From assembly GCA_965153455.1 (NCBI GenBank), contig OZ234494.1:4526001-4590000 (forward strand): 64,000 nucleotides of DNA. Reading direction: 5' to 3'. This stretch comes from Sphagnum compactum (taxonomy: Eukaryota; Bryophyta; Sphagnopsida; Sphagnales). Below, piece by piece: positions 27,713-37,739 of the stretch. A program made the translations under genes and the position numbers. The notes below the pieces were generated by a model. It saw nothing but the letters and a program-made list of their open reading frames with translations, ran no database searches and was not told the DNA's origin. Within the stretch, counting starts at the first letter, position 1, and every line of letters starts with the position of its first letter.

Positions 27713-29290
27713 TCAGTAAATTTTCACTTACAACTAGTTCTGAAGTTCACACCACAAACATGATCATGAGGTTCCAAGCCATGATGACAGTAGATTCTTA
27801 TCCAGTGCACTTGTAGTTCTCAAGTTAAATAACAAGAAACATGAGTTTACAAACCATGAATGTGCCGTATGATCCTTCAATTCCCCTGTACAAATAGACG
27901 CCTGAGCTACATGAACTTCTTTAGATTCCCTTTGTCAATTAGAGATGATACTGGGGGACCACCACATAATTACATCTATGCGCAAAATGTATCAAATCTT
28001 AGAAAACCTGGAAGAAAACTTGAAGCACATTAACTTCCACAGAACCAAAAAATACATTCCATGATGCGCCAGACCATCATTTTTATATTAGAAATGTTCA
28101 AGTCTAGTGCATGTTATATTTTCTTAGATAAGTCTAGGGATTGATACTACAACTTTCTATGAGTACTGAACTTCATCGCTAGAAATATTTGGCTGTAGTA
28201 ATACAATCTGATGAGGTATTAGACTTTTGTATAGCATAAATGATCTTAAGTTATTTCGTTCTAAGTAATTTGGAGAGTGTCCACCCTGTGGATGTGTGTG
28301 TGTCTGTGTTTTTTCTTTCATTTTGGGTGTAATCCATGATTGAGACTAAAACTCCATATTTTAGATACAATTTAAGTGTAGGGTATTTAGCTTCCTGAGG
28401 TGGGGCCATTCTCAAAACAAGGGGCCTAAAATGCAGTAACTAAGTATGACCGCGCATTTTGGGAATGTCCCCTACATTCCCATGCACATTCCCCTGGGCT
28501 TTGCCCATTGTAAAGCCCCAAGCAAACATTATCATGAACCTAGACGTTTTGGGAATGTCCCCCATCCATGGGCTTTTTACCCACCATGATGCCCAAGGCA
28601 AACATTGTTGTGAACTTACACATATAGAGATCATGAGATGTAGGAGGGGTAGGATTCTTGTTCTTGCTCATCAAGAGTGCAAGGGATCTTAAATCTAAAA
28701 ATAGGCATAATTTTCCCTCTTAAGTTAATGAGAAGGCAATAGATCTCTCCCCCTCTCTAGAAGGGATATTCAGGGGTATAAGGGGCTAGGAATATGTTAA
28801 GTGAAGTATTATTTCCATAATTATCCTGCTTCCTTGTAGCATAATATTAACATATATTGCATATCAACAAGTTTCAATTGATGAGACATTTTTATAGCAG
28901 ATCTGGTACAGTCAGTGCACCCTTTTAAAAACATGTTTTTGAGTCCCAAATATAATAGTATGATTTTTCTCAAGTTACAATTAGCACCAGGAGATTGTCT
29001 TACTTGCAAGAAACTTCAAAATGAACTGAAAGATGGTAAGATTGAACATCACTTGAATCACACCTTCAATCGTATTCAAAGCAGCTGCCACTTGAGGCCA
29101 AATGGGACACTTGCTCAACCTGAACTAGCCTACCTACTCCAGATGAAGATGAAGTCCATGTGAGAAAGGAATCAGTGCTCAAACCCTGGCAATCCAATAA
29201 AGACTGCAATCCTCCTGCGGTTGCTGGAACAATACCATCCAAAGAATTTCTAAAGAGGATAATAAAGAAGCCTATATAGAAATGTGAAAT
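27713..29290. other. Intergenic region downstream of ARD
   Basis: No confident gene. At 28454-28537 and 28548-28613 two imperfect copies share TTTTGGGAATGTCCCC and GCAAACATT. An open stretch at about 29124-29279 (51 codons) has amino-acid composition like real protein (it includes SVLKPWQSNKDCNPPAVAG) but no recognisable family. It stops just before the left inverted-repeat core of the large element and may be an exon remnant. Confidence 0.45.
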
Positions 29291-29350
29291 TTGTAGGGCT
29301 CATGTGTACCGACCGGGTTCAAACCTTTGCAGACCAGTGAGCTCCGGCCA

Positions 29351-29382
29351 GAGTGAATTAACAGCCACCAATGCACCAGTTG
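29351..29382 (+). repeat. Left inverted-repeat core
   Basis: This 32-base sequence matches the reverse complement of 37708-37739 with one difference (AACAG against AGCAG). Flanking similarity is partial. Confidence 0.85.
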
Positions 29383-29529
29383 GCCGTTCTGTCCACTGGA
29401 TGGGTTGCGTTTTTTCATTCGGCGCCAGATGGGGCTCATCACAGTCGATTTCTTTTTGCTGCTGACCACTGTACTTTTTCTTTTTTTTTCTTGCTCGTTT
29501 TTCCCTGGACCTGACCTCACACATAGCTA

Positions 29530-29725
29530 CCCTGCTCACTTTTCTACCCTGTTCACTTTTCTACCTAGCTACTGTACTCACCACCTACCCTACTAACCTG
29601 GCTACTGTACTCACCACCTACCCTACTAACCTGGCTACTGTACTCATCACCTACCCTACTAACCTAGCTACTGTACTTACCACCTACCCTACTAACCTAG
29701 CTACCCAATTAATTATATACCCTAC
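29530..29725. repeat. Subterminal CTACCCTACTAACC repeats
   Basis: About five imperfect copies of a roughly 45-50 bp unit contain AGCTACTGTACTCACCACC and TACCCTACTAACCT. Another partial run lies at about 30008-30080. They are non-coding and arranged just inside the left inverted repeat, as subterminal repeats often are in DNA transposons. Confidence 0.8.
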
Positions 29726-29738
29726 CCTAAAAACCTTA

Positions 29739-30005
29739 CACTAAATGCAATACCTGCATTTTGGGCCATTTCGAAAGTACGCATGTGGGGTTCAAGCTTT
29801 CTTTATACAAAGATCCTACCCTAAATGCAATACCTGCATTTTGGGCCATTTCGAAAGTACGCATGTGGGGTTCAAGCTTTCTTTATACAAAGATCCTACC
29901 CTAAATGCAATACCTGCATTTTGGGCCATTTCGAAAGTACGCATGTGGGCTTTTAGCATCTTTATATGAAGATCATACCCTAAATGCAATACTTGCATTT
30001 TGGGT
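29739..30005. repeat. 80 bp tandem repeat with TGCAATACCTGCA core
   Basis: Units start CTAAATGCAATACCTGCATT at 29741, 29821, 29901 and 29980 (periods 80, 80, 79). The first copies are nearly identical, indicating recent amplification. The same core recurs singly or in pairs at about 30541-30730, 31660-31770, 33640-33750 and 34020. Confidence 0.92.
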
Positions 30006-31260
30006 CACATCACTAACCAAGCTACTGTACTAACCACCTACCCTACTAACCTAGCTACTCTATTAATTACATACCCTACTAACTTAATCATTAGGTTTAG
30101 GGTTGAGACACATAAATTAATTGATAAGTTTTTCATAAATGTATAATAATTAATTTAAAGTAAGCTAAATTTGGGGGGAAATTTTTAGGGTTTACACACA
30201 TGTGAAGTAATACAATTGCATTTTATACCTTCTTCAAAAAGAATGGAAAAATTAGGTTGAAAAATCACACAAAGGTAAAAGACATATCTTCTTTTTTGGT
30301 TTTGTACGAAATTTATTTGATTATTTCTAAAGATTAACATATTTTATTTCAGTTAATAAATATTTATAATTAAAAACCTTTGAATTTTGGTTTCTAAATT
30401 TTTTCCTATGTTCTTTTAAATTTGGTTATTTTGCATTATATGATTTGTATAGTTCATATAGTTTTTTCGGTTTAGGGCATATATCACTAATTCTTCTTTT
30501 TGTTAGGGTTTGTATAGTTAGGGTTTATATGAAGATCCCACCCTAAATGCAATACCTGCATTTTGGGGCACACAAAAAATACACATGTGGGGTTTAAGCA
30601 TCTTTATACGAAGATCCTACCCTAAATGCAATACCTGCAATTTGGGCCACTCTGAAAGGACGCATATAGGGTTTAAGCTTCTTTATATGAAGATCCTACC
30701 CTAAATGCAATACCTACATTTTGGGGCACACAAAAATAATTAATTAATTTCAAATTAATATGCTAACAAAGGTGTGTATAGAGGTTAGCGTTGTTGATTA
30801 AGAGTTCCATGATTCTTACTTCGTTTCATGAATTTGAAAAGAGGTTGTATTGTTTGTGGATCAAATAATACGATGACAATTGTGATCAAACTTATCTTGG
30901 TGTAGGAATTTTTCATGAAAAAGCTGAACTTACAATCTATAACATAGAATAATTATCTTAAATAGTGATTTCAATAACTTATTAAAACAAAAATATACTT
31001 CAGTTAATTAATCAAATATCAAATTAATCAATCTGATTTTTGATAATTATTCATCTAAATTATTTGATAATAAATTAATTATCAGAAATATTTTATATTA
31101 AATTGGGGGAAAATTTTTGGGTTTAGATATATGTGACACAATACAATCTCGTTCTATATTTTCTTCAAAGAGATTGAGAAAATGAGGTTGGAGTTATCAC
31201 ACAAATGTAATTAACAAACTTTATGTGAAAACCCAACCCTGAATGCGATACAAAGTTTGT
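30006..31260. other. AT-rich spacer inside the large element
   Basis: No gene is seen. It contains three dispersed units of the TGCAATACCTGCA family at about 30535-30730. A segment around 30770-31130 is repeated in diverged form at about 31790-32215 (shared TTTTCATGAA, AACAAAAATATACT and TATTAAATTGGGGG), showing an internal duplication of about 1 kb. Confidence 0.6.
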
Positions 31261-31264
31261 TGAG

Positions 31265-31480
31265 ATCAAAAATAAACCAGCAACTATTATGAGACCTATA
31301 TGCGAGTATTGCAAGAGATGCCAAAAAAAACCAGCAGCTATTATGGGAACTATATGCGGGTATTGCAACGAATGTTATAAAAACCCAACGAATACCATGG
31401 ATTGATATGCGGGTATTGCAACGAATGAAGAATGTCAGCAACTATTCAGTTGGTAAAAGTACGGGTGTAGGTATTGCAAC
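31265..31480. repeat. Inverted-sense repeat array, ~56 bp unit
   Basis: Four diverged units carry TATATGCGGGTATTGCAACG, the reverse complement of the TGCAATACCTGCA family core, plus ACCAGCAACTATTATG. They are related to the 51 bp array at 34.15-34.46 kb. Confidence 0.75.
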
Positions 31481-32630
31481 GAAACCCCAAAATCCTAGTT
31501 GGTAAAGGTAAGTGTAAGTCTGAAGTTGAAATGAAAAAACAAACCTAAATGTAATACCCACGTTTGAAAAAACCCCATCTAAATGGTTTAGATACCCTTA
31601 AGTGAAGACCTAGCCCTAAACACAATATGCAGACGCAAAGTCACCTTCAAAAAACCCTACCCTAAATGCAATACCTGCATTTTGGGTCACAAGAAAAATA
31701 CGCATGTGGGGTTTAAGCCTCCTTTAAATGAAGATCCTACCCTAAATGCAATACCTGCATTTGGGGTCACTCTAAAATAATTAATTAACCCTTACTATTT
31801 TTCATGAATTTGAAAAGAGGTTCTATTATTTGTGGAACAAATAGTACAATGACAATTGTGATCAAGCTTATTGTGGTGTAAGAAATTTTCATGAAAAAAT
31901 TGAACTTGCAATTTATAACATGGAATAATTATCTTAAATAATGATTCCAATAACTTATTAAAACAAAAATATACTAAATTTAGTCAATCAAATATCAAAT
32001 TAATTAATCTGATTAAATCCAACTTTTTATTTTCAAGTAAATAAATTTAAGCCAAATGATTGGTTAATTATTTTAAATAAATAAATGATTATCTAATTCT
32101 TCATAATTAATCATCTAAATTATCTAAAATAATGGTCTATTAATTATTTAATTATATGACAAATTTTATTGATAATTCATTAATTATCATAAATATTTTA
32201 TATTAAATTGGGGGGAAAATTTTAGGGTTTAGACATATGTGAAACAATACAATTGCATTCTATATCTTCCTGAAAGAGATTGGGAAAATTAGGTTGGAGT
32301 TATCACACAAAGGTAAAAAACAAACCTTATGTGAAAACCCAACCCTAAATGCAATACAAAGTTTGTGAAAATCAAAAAATAAAAAGTTCAAGCTTAAATA
32401 TTTTTCAAAGATGTTCATATTTTTTTTCCCCTTTTAAAGTTGTATATTCATACTAAAAACGTAAATATAAAGTCTTTAATTTAATGAGATTTTAAATTGT
32501 GTTAAAAAAAATCAAAACACATAATAGTGGTTTAAATATTGGTCCAAATATATTGTTATTTATAAAACCTAATACATAAATAATGATATTATGGAATTAT
32601 ACTGTTGATCCATTTTCAATACATATAATA
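31481..32630. other. AT-rich spacer with duplicated segment
   Basis: It contains two TGCAATACCTGCA units near 31660-31770 and a second copy of the 30.77-31.25 kb segment, including AACCCAACCCTAAATGCAATAC near 32337. No gene is visible. Confidence 0.55.
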
Positions 32631-32631
32631 T

Positions 32632-33470
32632 TTTAGGGGTTTAGGGTTTAGGGTTGGGTTTTCACAGGTTAAGGTTGGGTAAACCCTGAAACCCTAAACC
32701 CTACAAATATTAATAGTAAATAAAATAAATCTACAGTGCATTATAGAGGGTTTAGGTTTAAGGTTTAGGGTTTAGGTTTAAGTTTAGGGTTTAGATTTAG
32801 GGTTTAAGGTTAAGGTTTAGGTTTAAATTTAGGGTTTAGGTTTAAGTTTAGGGTTTAGATTTAAGGTTTAGGGTTTAGGTTTAAGTTTAGGGTTTAGGGT
32901 TAGATTTAGGGTTTAAGGGTTTAGGGTATAAGTTAGGGTTTAGATTTAGGGTTTAAGGTTAAGGTTTAGGTTTAGATTTAGGGTTTAAGGTTAAGGTTTA
33001 GGTTTAGGGTTTAGGGTTTAGGTTTAGATTTAGGGTTTACGGTTTAGGGGTTTAGGGTTTAAGTTAGGGTTTAGATTTAGGGTTTAAGTTAGGGTTTAGA
33101 TTTAGGGTTTAAGGTTTAGGTTTAGGTTTAAGGTTTAGGGTTTAGGTTTAGATTTAGGGTTTAGGTTTAAGGTTTAGGGTTTAAGTTAGGGTTTAGATTT
33201 AGGGTTTATGGTTAAGGTTTAAGTTTAAGTTTAGGGTTTAGGTTTAGATTTAGATTTAGGTTTTAGGGTTTAGGCGTTTAGGGTTTAAGTTAGGGTTTAG
33301 ATTTAGGGTTTAAGGTTAAGGTTTAGGTTTAAGTTTAGGGTTTAGGTTTAGATTTAGGGTTTAGGTTTAAGGTTTAGGGTTTAGGTTTAGATTTAGGGTT
33401 TAGGTTTAAGGTTTAGGGTTTAAGTTAGGGTTTAGATTTAGGGTTTAAGGTTTAGGGTTTAGGTTTAGGA
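32632..33470. repeat. Interstitial telomere-type array (TTTAGGG, degenerate)
   Basis: Long runs of GGTTTAGGG, TTTAGGGTTTAAGG and similar variants of the plant telomere heptamer occur, mostly G-rich on the plus strand from about 32740 to 33468. A short leading block at 32635-32703 turns from TTTAGGGTTTAGGG to ACCCTAAACCCT, so it contains a head-to-head inversion. The array is degenerate, lies in the middle of the large element and is followed by more of that element, so it is not a chromosome end. Confidence 0.93.
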
Positions 33471-33533
33471 TACTGATAATGATGCTGCAAAAGCTGCTGT
33501 TGTGACTACAAAGAAAAGTGATTGGTCTTAAAT
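33466..33533 (+). pseudogene. Possible coding remnant abutting the telomere-type array
   Basis: Directly after the last TTTAGG unit a short frame reads DTDNDAAKAAVVTTKKSDWS and then stops at TAA. Composition looks protein-like, unlike the surrounding DNA, and no start or upstream exon is visible. It may be a captured gene end. Family unknown. Confidence 0.25.
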
Positions 33534-33542
33534 GCGCACCTA

Positions 33543-33592
33543 CCGGCTAAGTACGCACACTCCTCCCAGGTTCAAGTTGCGTACTTAGGCGG
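33543..33592. other. Hairpin, 15 bp stem
   Basis: Left arm CCGGCTAAGTACGCA (33543-33557) pairs with TGCGTACTTAGGCGG (33578-33592) with one mismatch and a 20-base loop. The sequence GTACGCA(C/T) recurs throughout the element's 80 bp repeats, so the hairpin may be a terminal or recognition structure of a nested element. No helitron CTRR end is seen right after it. Confidence 0.7.
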
Positions 33593-34149
33593 GAGGCTAT
33601 TGTACGCATGTGGGTTTAAGCATCTTTATACGAAAATCCTACCCTAAATGCAATACCTGCACTTTAGGTCACACAAAAAATACGCATGTGGGGTTTAAGC
33701 CTTTTTTAAATGAAGATCTTACCCTAAATGCAATACCTGCATTTAGGGTCACTCTAAAATAACTAGTTAATTTCAAAATCATATGCTAACAAAGGTGTGT
33801 ATGGAGGTTGGGGTTGTTGATTGGGAATCCATGATTGAAATTTAGAGTTTGGGAAACCCTAAATTAATTAACAGTTTTTTTACAAATTAATAGTAAATGA
33901 AATAAATCTATGGTGCATTATAGGGGGAATTTTATATGCAAAAAAATGCAATACATATTTGCAAGATCATACTGAAATAATACATAGGTGATTGGAGGAA
34001 AGCATGTGTGAAAACCCTAAACCCTAAATGCAATACTCGCATGTAATGTCATTTCAAAAATGGTCTGGGTACCAAAATTATGTCTTTTTATATACCTAAA
34101 TTAAATATTATTCTAAATTAATTTTATGACAAAATGTAAGTTTTACAAT

Positions 34150-34460
34150 GAATGAAAAAACCAGCAACTATTATGGGACCTATATGCAGGTATTGCAAGA
34201 GAACCCAAAAAAACCAGTCACTATTTTGGAGACTATATGCGGGTATTGTAAGAAATGAAGAATGTCAACGATTATTTGTGCCCTTTATGTGGGTATTGCA
34301 AGGAATGCAAAATGCCAGCGACTATTATGGGACTCATATGAGGGTATTGCAATGAATGAAAAAGGCCATTGCCTATTATGGGACTTATATGCGGGTATTG
34401 CATTTAATGCAAAATGTCTGTGGCTATTTTTTGAGGTTATATGCAGGTATTGCATATTAG
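34150..34460. repeat. 51 bp tandem repeat, six units
   Basis: The motif (C/G)(A/G)GGTATTGCA recurs at about 34187, 34240, 34290, 34341, 34392 and 34445, that is every 51-52 bp, with ATTATGGGAC(C/T)TATATG before it. Because 51 is a multiple of three the array stays open in more than one frame, giving artefactual repetitive open frames on both strands. It is the opposite-sense version of the TGCAATACCTGCA family. Confidence 0.88.
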
Positions 34461-34867
34461 AAAATGGTCTTATGGAGTTCATAATAGAAAATGATGTGGG
34501 TATTATATGTTTAAAATGTGTGGATTATTTTAAAAGTCTTCAAGTGATGTGAGTCCTATTAACTTAGATGTAAGTATTGTATAATGTTTATTTTGATCTT
34601 TGATTTGATTCTTACATCTCAAGTACAAACAAAATTATGACAAACAAGACATATAGGATTAACCAAATACACATCAAACAAGTGTGGATAGCCGATACTA
34701 TTATATTAATAAAAGATGTACAAAAATGGGTGCATGGAAAATTACTAGAGAACCCAATGAAGAAAAAACATTAGATCACTATAACATATCAAAGGATCAA
34801 AGTTCAAAATTGGGTAGTCCAAAAAGAAAAGGGCTACAAAACCTTACTAATTATATAAAATGAAACC

Positions 34868-36343
34868 CTAACCCATATCAGTATCTATAATCCCGTGTTT
34901 AGCTCGATATGCAGCTGCTGCATTTGCAGCCTTTGCTGCATGATGAGCAGTGTAAAGATGGCGGCGTTGCATTTCATTCTGAACTGCATTTGCAACAAAC
35001 TAGGCCTTTGTTTGGTCCTGAACCCTACAAACACCCAAAAATCACCAAATTAAACCGTAACACACCTTGGATCAAATACAATAAAAAAAGAATAAACATT
35101 GCTTAATATTTTTTCTTACCTTCCATGAATCATTCTAGATTCATGAAAATCCAAAACATCCGATAATTGTTTTGTCCGACTTGTTTTGCTGGACTCTCGC
35201 TCCCAATTCTTCACATCCCATGCCGTCTTTAATTGTCGTGCGTATGCACAACGAGTGGATCAGATCATCCCCTATAAGTCATCATCCTTCTCCATTCGTA
35301 CAATTGCATCTCGCGCCACACTGCCCACGCCCCAGGCATTAAGGCCCAACACCTTCAACAATTGCTCTGAAGCAAATCTGACCAAAGGTGGTTTTGGGAG
35401 TGGTGGACACTGTTTTGCAAGAGTCATCAAATGATTCCATTCGCGTTCTGCTTTGGCACGAGCACGACTAGTAGCTTTCTGATCATTTCGCCTCTGCACA
35501 GCCATCGCATCTCCCAAAATGCGAGCGTTCATCTTGCCATGGTCTTGATGCCGAGGACCTCCTGCAGCAGTTGAAGGCCTCCCAGGTTTTGACTTTTCTG
35601 CCACCAAGCCGTGCACCTCCTTCAAATGTTGCGTCAATAGCCATTTCGCACAATATGCGACAATGCAATTGTGGACTTTGCACTTCCATTTGGACCCGAC
35701 CTTTGTCTATTCCTTATCCTTCCGAGCCAGCTTAGGTGGACAAATAACTGCAGGTGGTTGAGAAGCTTGCTCAGTTTCCAGTTCCGGACCTAAACCCAAA
35801 AACAGAAAGTTCAATAAACAAAATGCAGGTATTGCAAAATATCAAATCACAAAATTACATATTACTTCTATAAACATGAACTGTTCTAAGATATTGCAGT
35901 AAAAAAATTTAGACAAAAAAATTCCTGCACCATCCAACAAATGGAAGGTGCAGGTGCAATTAAATTTTGAGAAATTTGTACAATTTTATTAATTTGTAAT
36001 TAATCTAATGTCCTATCTTCTAATGTCCACGAATTCTAAAGTAATCTATACCAATGCTACCCTTTTGTTTCAATTGTGATACAGCACAATTATGCTCACC
36101 AGTTTCCCGATCTAATGCAGCAATATTATCCTTAGCAACAATTTGCTGGGCACCTCCCGCATCTGATGTGGTGACAATTTCCTGGGCACCTCCCACATCT
36201 GATGTGGTGACAATTTCCTGGGCACCTCCCGCATTTGATGTGATGACAATTTTTTGGGCACCTCCCGCATCAGATGTGGTGACAATTTCCTGGGCACCTC
36301 CCGCATCTGCTGCATCGCTTTTCTTTACTCTCCTCCTACCCAT
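34868..36343 (-). pseudogene. Broken C2H2 zinc-finger gene inside the large element
   Basis: Three exons can be read on the minus strand: 36343-36061 (ATG, then GRRRVKK and five GGAQEIVTTSDA-type repeats), 35789-35120 and 35024-34868. Splice borders are GT-AG and phases join (KQKG-PELETEQ; IHGR-VQD). Exon 2 encodes a C-x4-C-x12-H-x4-H zinc finger (CKVHNC...QHLKEVH), then GRPSTAAGGPRHQDHGKMNA, an Ala/Arg-rich stretch, LNAWGVGSVARDAI, and after two stops ARQLKTAWDVKNWERESS. Exon 3 ends HAAKAANAAAAYRAKHG. Four in-frame stops break it: TAG at 35707-35709, TAG at 35272-35274, TGA at 35260-35262 and TAG at 35000-35002. The reading resumes in the same frame each time, so the gene was lost by point mutation only. 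Probably an element-encoded DNA-binding protein; function not known to me. Confidence 0.7.
36147..36320 (-). repeat. 36 bp coding tandem repeat in the zinc-finger gene
   Basis: Five units of 36 bp (GACAATTTCCTGGGCACCTC on the plus strand) encode 12-residue repeats GGAQEIVTTSDA with small substitutions. The period preserves reading frame. Confidence 0.92.
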
Positions 36344-36538
36344 TATAACCTCCAACCCTAAACCAGTAGTTATTACCAATTGTTAATTCTAATGAACAAA
36401 AGCACAAACAACAACAAAGCAAAAAAAAAAATCGCCACTAGCAGCAAGAAAAAAAAAAAAAAAAACATTGCAACTTTGAGCTTTAGAAAATTGCAACTTC
36501 GAGCTCGGAGCTTTAAACGTTGCAGCTTTGAGCTTTGA

Positions 36539-36564
36539 GGGTTTAGGGTTTAAACCCTAAACCC
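36539..36564. repeat. Perfect 26 bp telomere-repeat palindrome
   Basis: GGGTTTAGGGTTT (36539-36551) is followed with no spacer by its exact reverse complement AAACCCTAAACCC (36552-36564), and then one more CTAAACC. It is a head-to-head junction of two plant telomere heptamer pairs. Confidence 0.95.
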
Positions 36565-36574
36565 TAAACCTGCA

Positions 36575-37342
36575 GCGCTGCAGCTCTGAGCTCCACGAGC
36601 TGGGAGCAGCGCAGCAGCTTCGAGCTCCACGAGCTTGGAGCAGCTCCGAGCTCTGAGCTCCACGAGCTTGGAGCTCCAGCGCAACTCCGACCTCCACGAG
36701 CTTGGAGCTCCAGCGCAGCTCCGACCTCCACGAGCTTGGAGCTCCAGCGCAGCTCCGACCTCCACGAGCTTGGAGCTTGGAGCTGCAGCTCCCAGCTTGT
36801 GGAGCTCGGAGCTGCAGCTCCGATCTCCAAGCTCCACGAGCTTGGAGCTGCAGAGCTTGGAGCTTAGAGCTTGAAGCTGCACCTCCCAGCTCGTGGAGCT
36901 CGGAGCTGCAACTCCGATCTCCAAGCTCCACAAGATCGGAGCTGCGCTGCTCCGAGCTCTGAGCTCCACGAGCTTGGAGCTCCAGCGCAGCTCCGAGCTC
37001 CACGAGCTTGGAGCTTGGAGCTTGGAGCTGCAGCTCCCAGCTCGTGGAGCTCGTAGCTGCGCTGCTCCGAGCTCCGAGCTCCACGAGCTTGGAGCTTGGA
37101 GCTTGGAGCTGCAGCTCTCAGCTCGTGGAGCTCGGAGCTGCAGCTCCGATCTCCAAGCTCCACGAGCTTGGAGCTTTAGCGCAGCTCCAAGCTCCACGAG
37201 CTTGGAGCTCCAGCGCAGCTCCGAGCTCCACATGCTTGGAGCTGTGCTGCTCCGAGCTCCGAGCTACACGAACTTGGAGCTCCAGCGCAGCTCCGAGCTC
37301 CAAGCTCCACGAGCTTGGAGCTGCAGCTCCGAGCTCCACGAT
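36575..37342. repeat. GC-rich GAGCTC minisatellite
   Basis: The block is made of GAGCTTGGAGCTCCAGCGCA, GCTCCGACCTCCAC and CAGCTCCCAGCTCGTGGAGC modules. A 34 bp unit repeats from about 36660 to 36770; elsewhere units are shuffled, in both orientations. GAGCTC and similar palindromes make both strands strongly self-complementary. Open frames of up to 227 codons on both strands (Ser-Ser-Lys-Leu-Val-Glu-Leu repeats) exist only because the unit lacks stop codons. Confidence 0.92.
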
Positions 37343-37499
37343 GCAAAATAAAAAAGAAGAAGGGAAAAAAGCTTACCTTGAAGCTCTGGCGCTCCCGCTT
37401 CAGGAAAAAAGCTCCAGCTCCGGCGCTCCCGCTCTGGCTGTGGTGCTCCCGGTCTGGCTTCGTCGCGTCCGATTTACCTATGGTGCTCCCGCGATGGTG

Positions 37500-37612
37500 C
37501 TCCCGTTCTCGGGAGAGGGGAGGTAGGAGGGGGTAGGTAGGTAGGAGGGGGGAGGTAGGAGGGGGTAGGTAGGAGGTAGGAGGGGGGAGGAAGGTAGGTA
37601 GGGGAGAAATGT
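37500..37612. repeat. G-rich subterminal repeats (GGTAGGAGGGG)
   Basis: Many runs of three to six G separated by TA or A (GGTAGGAGGGGGTAGGTAGG). Read on the other strand they are CCTACC-based, like the left subterminal repeats at 29.5-29.7 kb. The G strand could form G-quadruplexes. Confidence 0.85.
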
Positions 37613-37707
37613 TTTGGGGCAGAGTAGAGGTAGGAGAAAAAAAAATATTTGGGCAGTCCGGATGTGGTTTTGGTTCATCCCCAAAACGGGTTGAACGGGC
37701 TCATCCT

Positions 37708-37739
37708 CAACTGGTGCATTGGTGGCTGCTAATTCACTC
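37708..37739 (-). repeat. Right inverted-repeat core
   Basis: Reverse complement of the left core at 29351-29382 with one mismatch over 32 bases. It lies about 100 bp outside the G-rich subterminal repeats, mirroring the left side where the C-rich repeats start about 150 bp inward of the core. Confidence 0.85.

Noticed and set aside
29272-29539. Minus-strand frames containing QLVHWWLLIHS, also seen at 37.7 kb
   Set aside because: The shared peptide is a by-product of the inverted-repeat core, which is read in equivalent frames at both ends; no gene structure supports it.
29739-30005. CRISPR array
   Set aside because: The 80 bp units are continuous tandem repeats with no unique spacers, and the DNA is plant nuclear.
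32632-33470. Chromosome end (true telomere)
   Set aside because: The array is degenerate and followed by more than 30 kb of other sequence, including the rest of the same repeat block and a conserved gene.
33543-33592. Helitron 3' end
   Set aside because: A hairpin is present but is not followed at short distance by CTRR and the host T, and no Rep/helicase sequence is seen.
36550-37526. Long overlapping open frames (up to 227 codons) on both strands
   Set aside because: They are translations of the GAGCTC minisatellite, which lacks stop codons in most frames; residues are almost only A, E, G, L, R, S, W and there is no start context.
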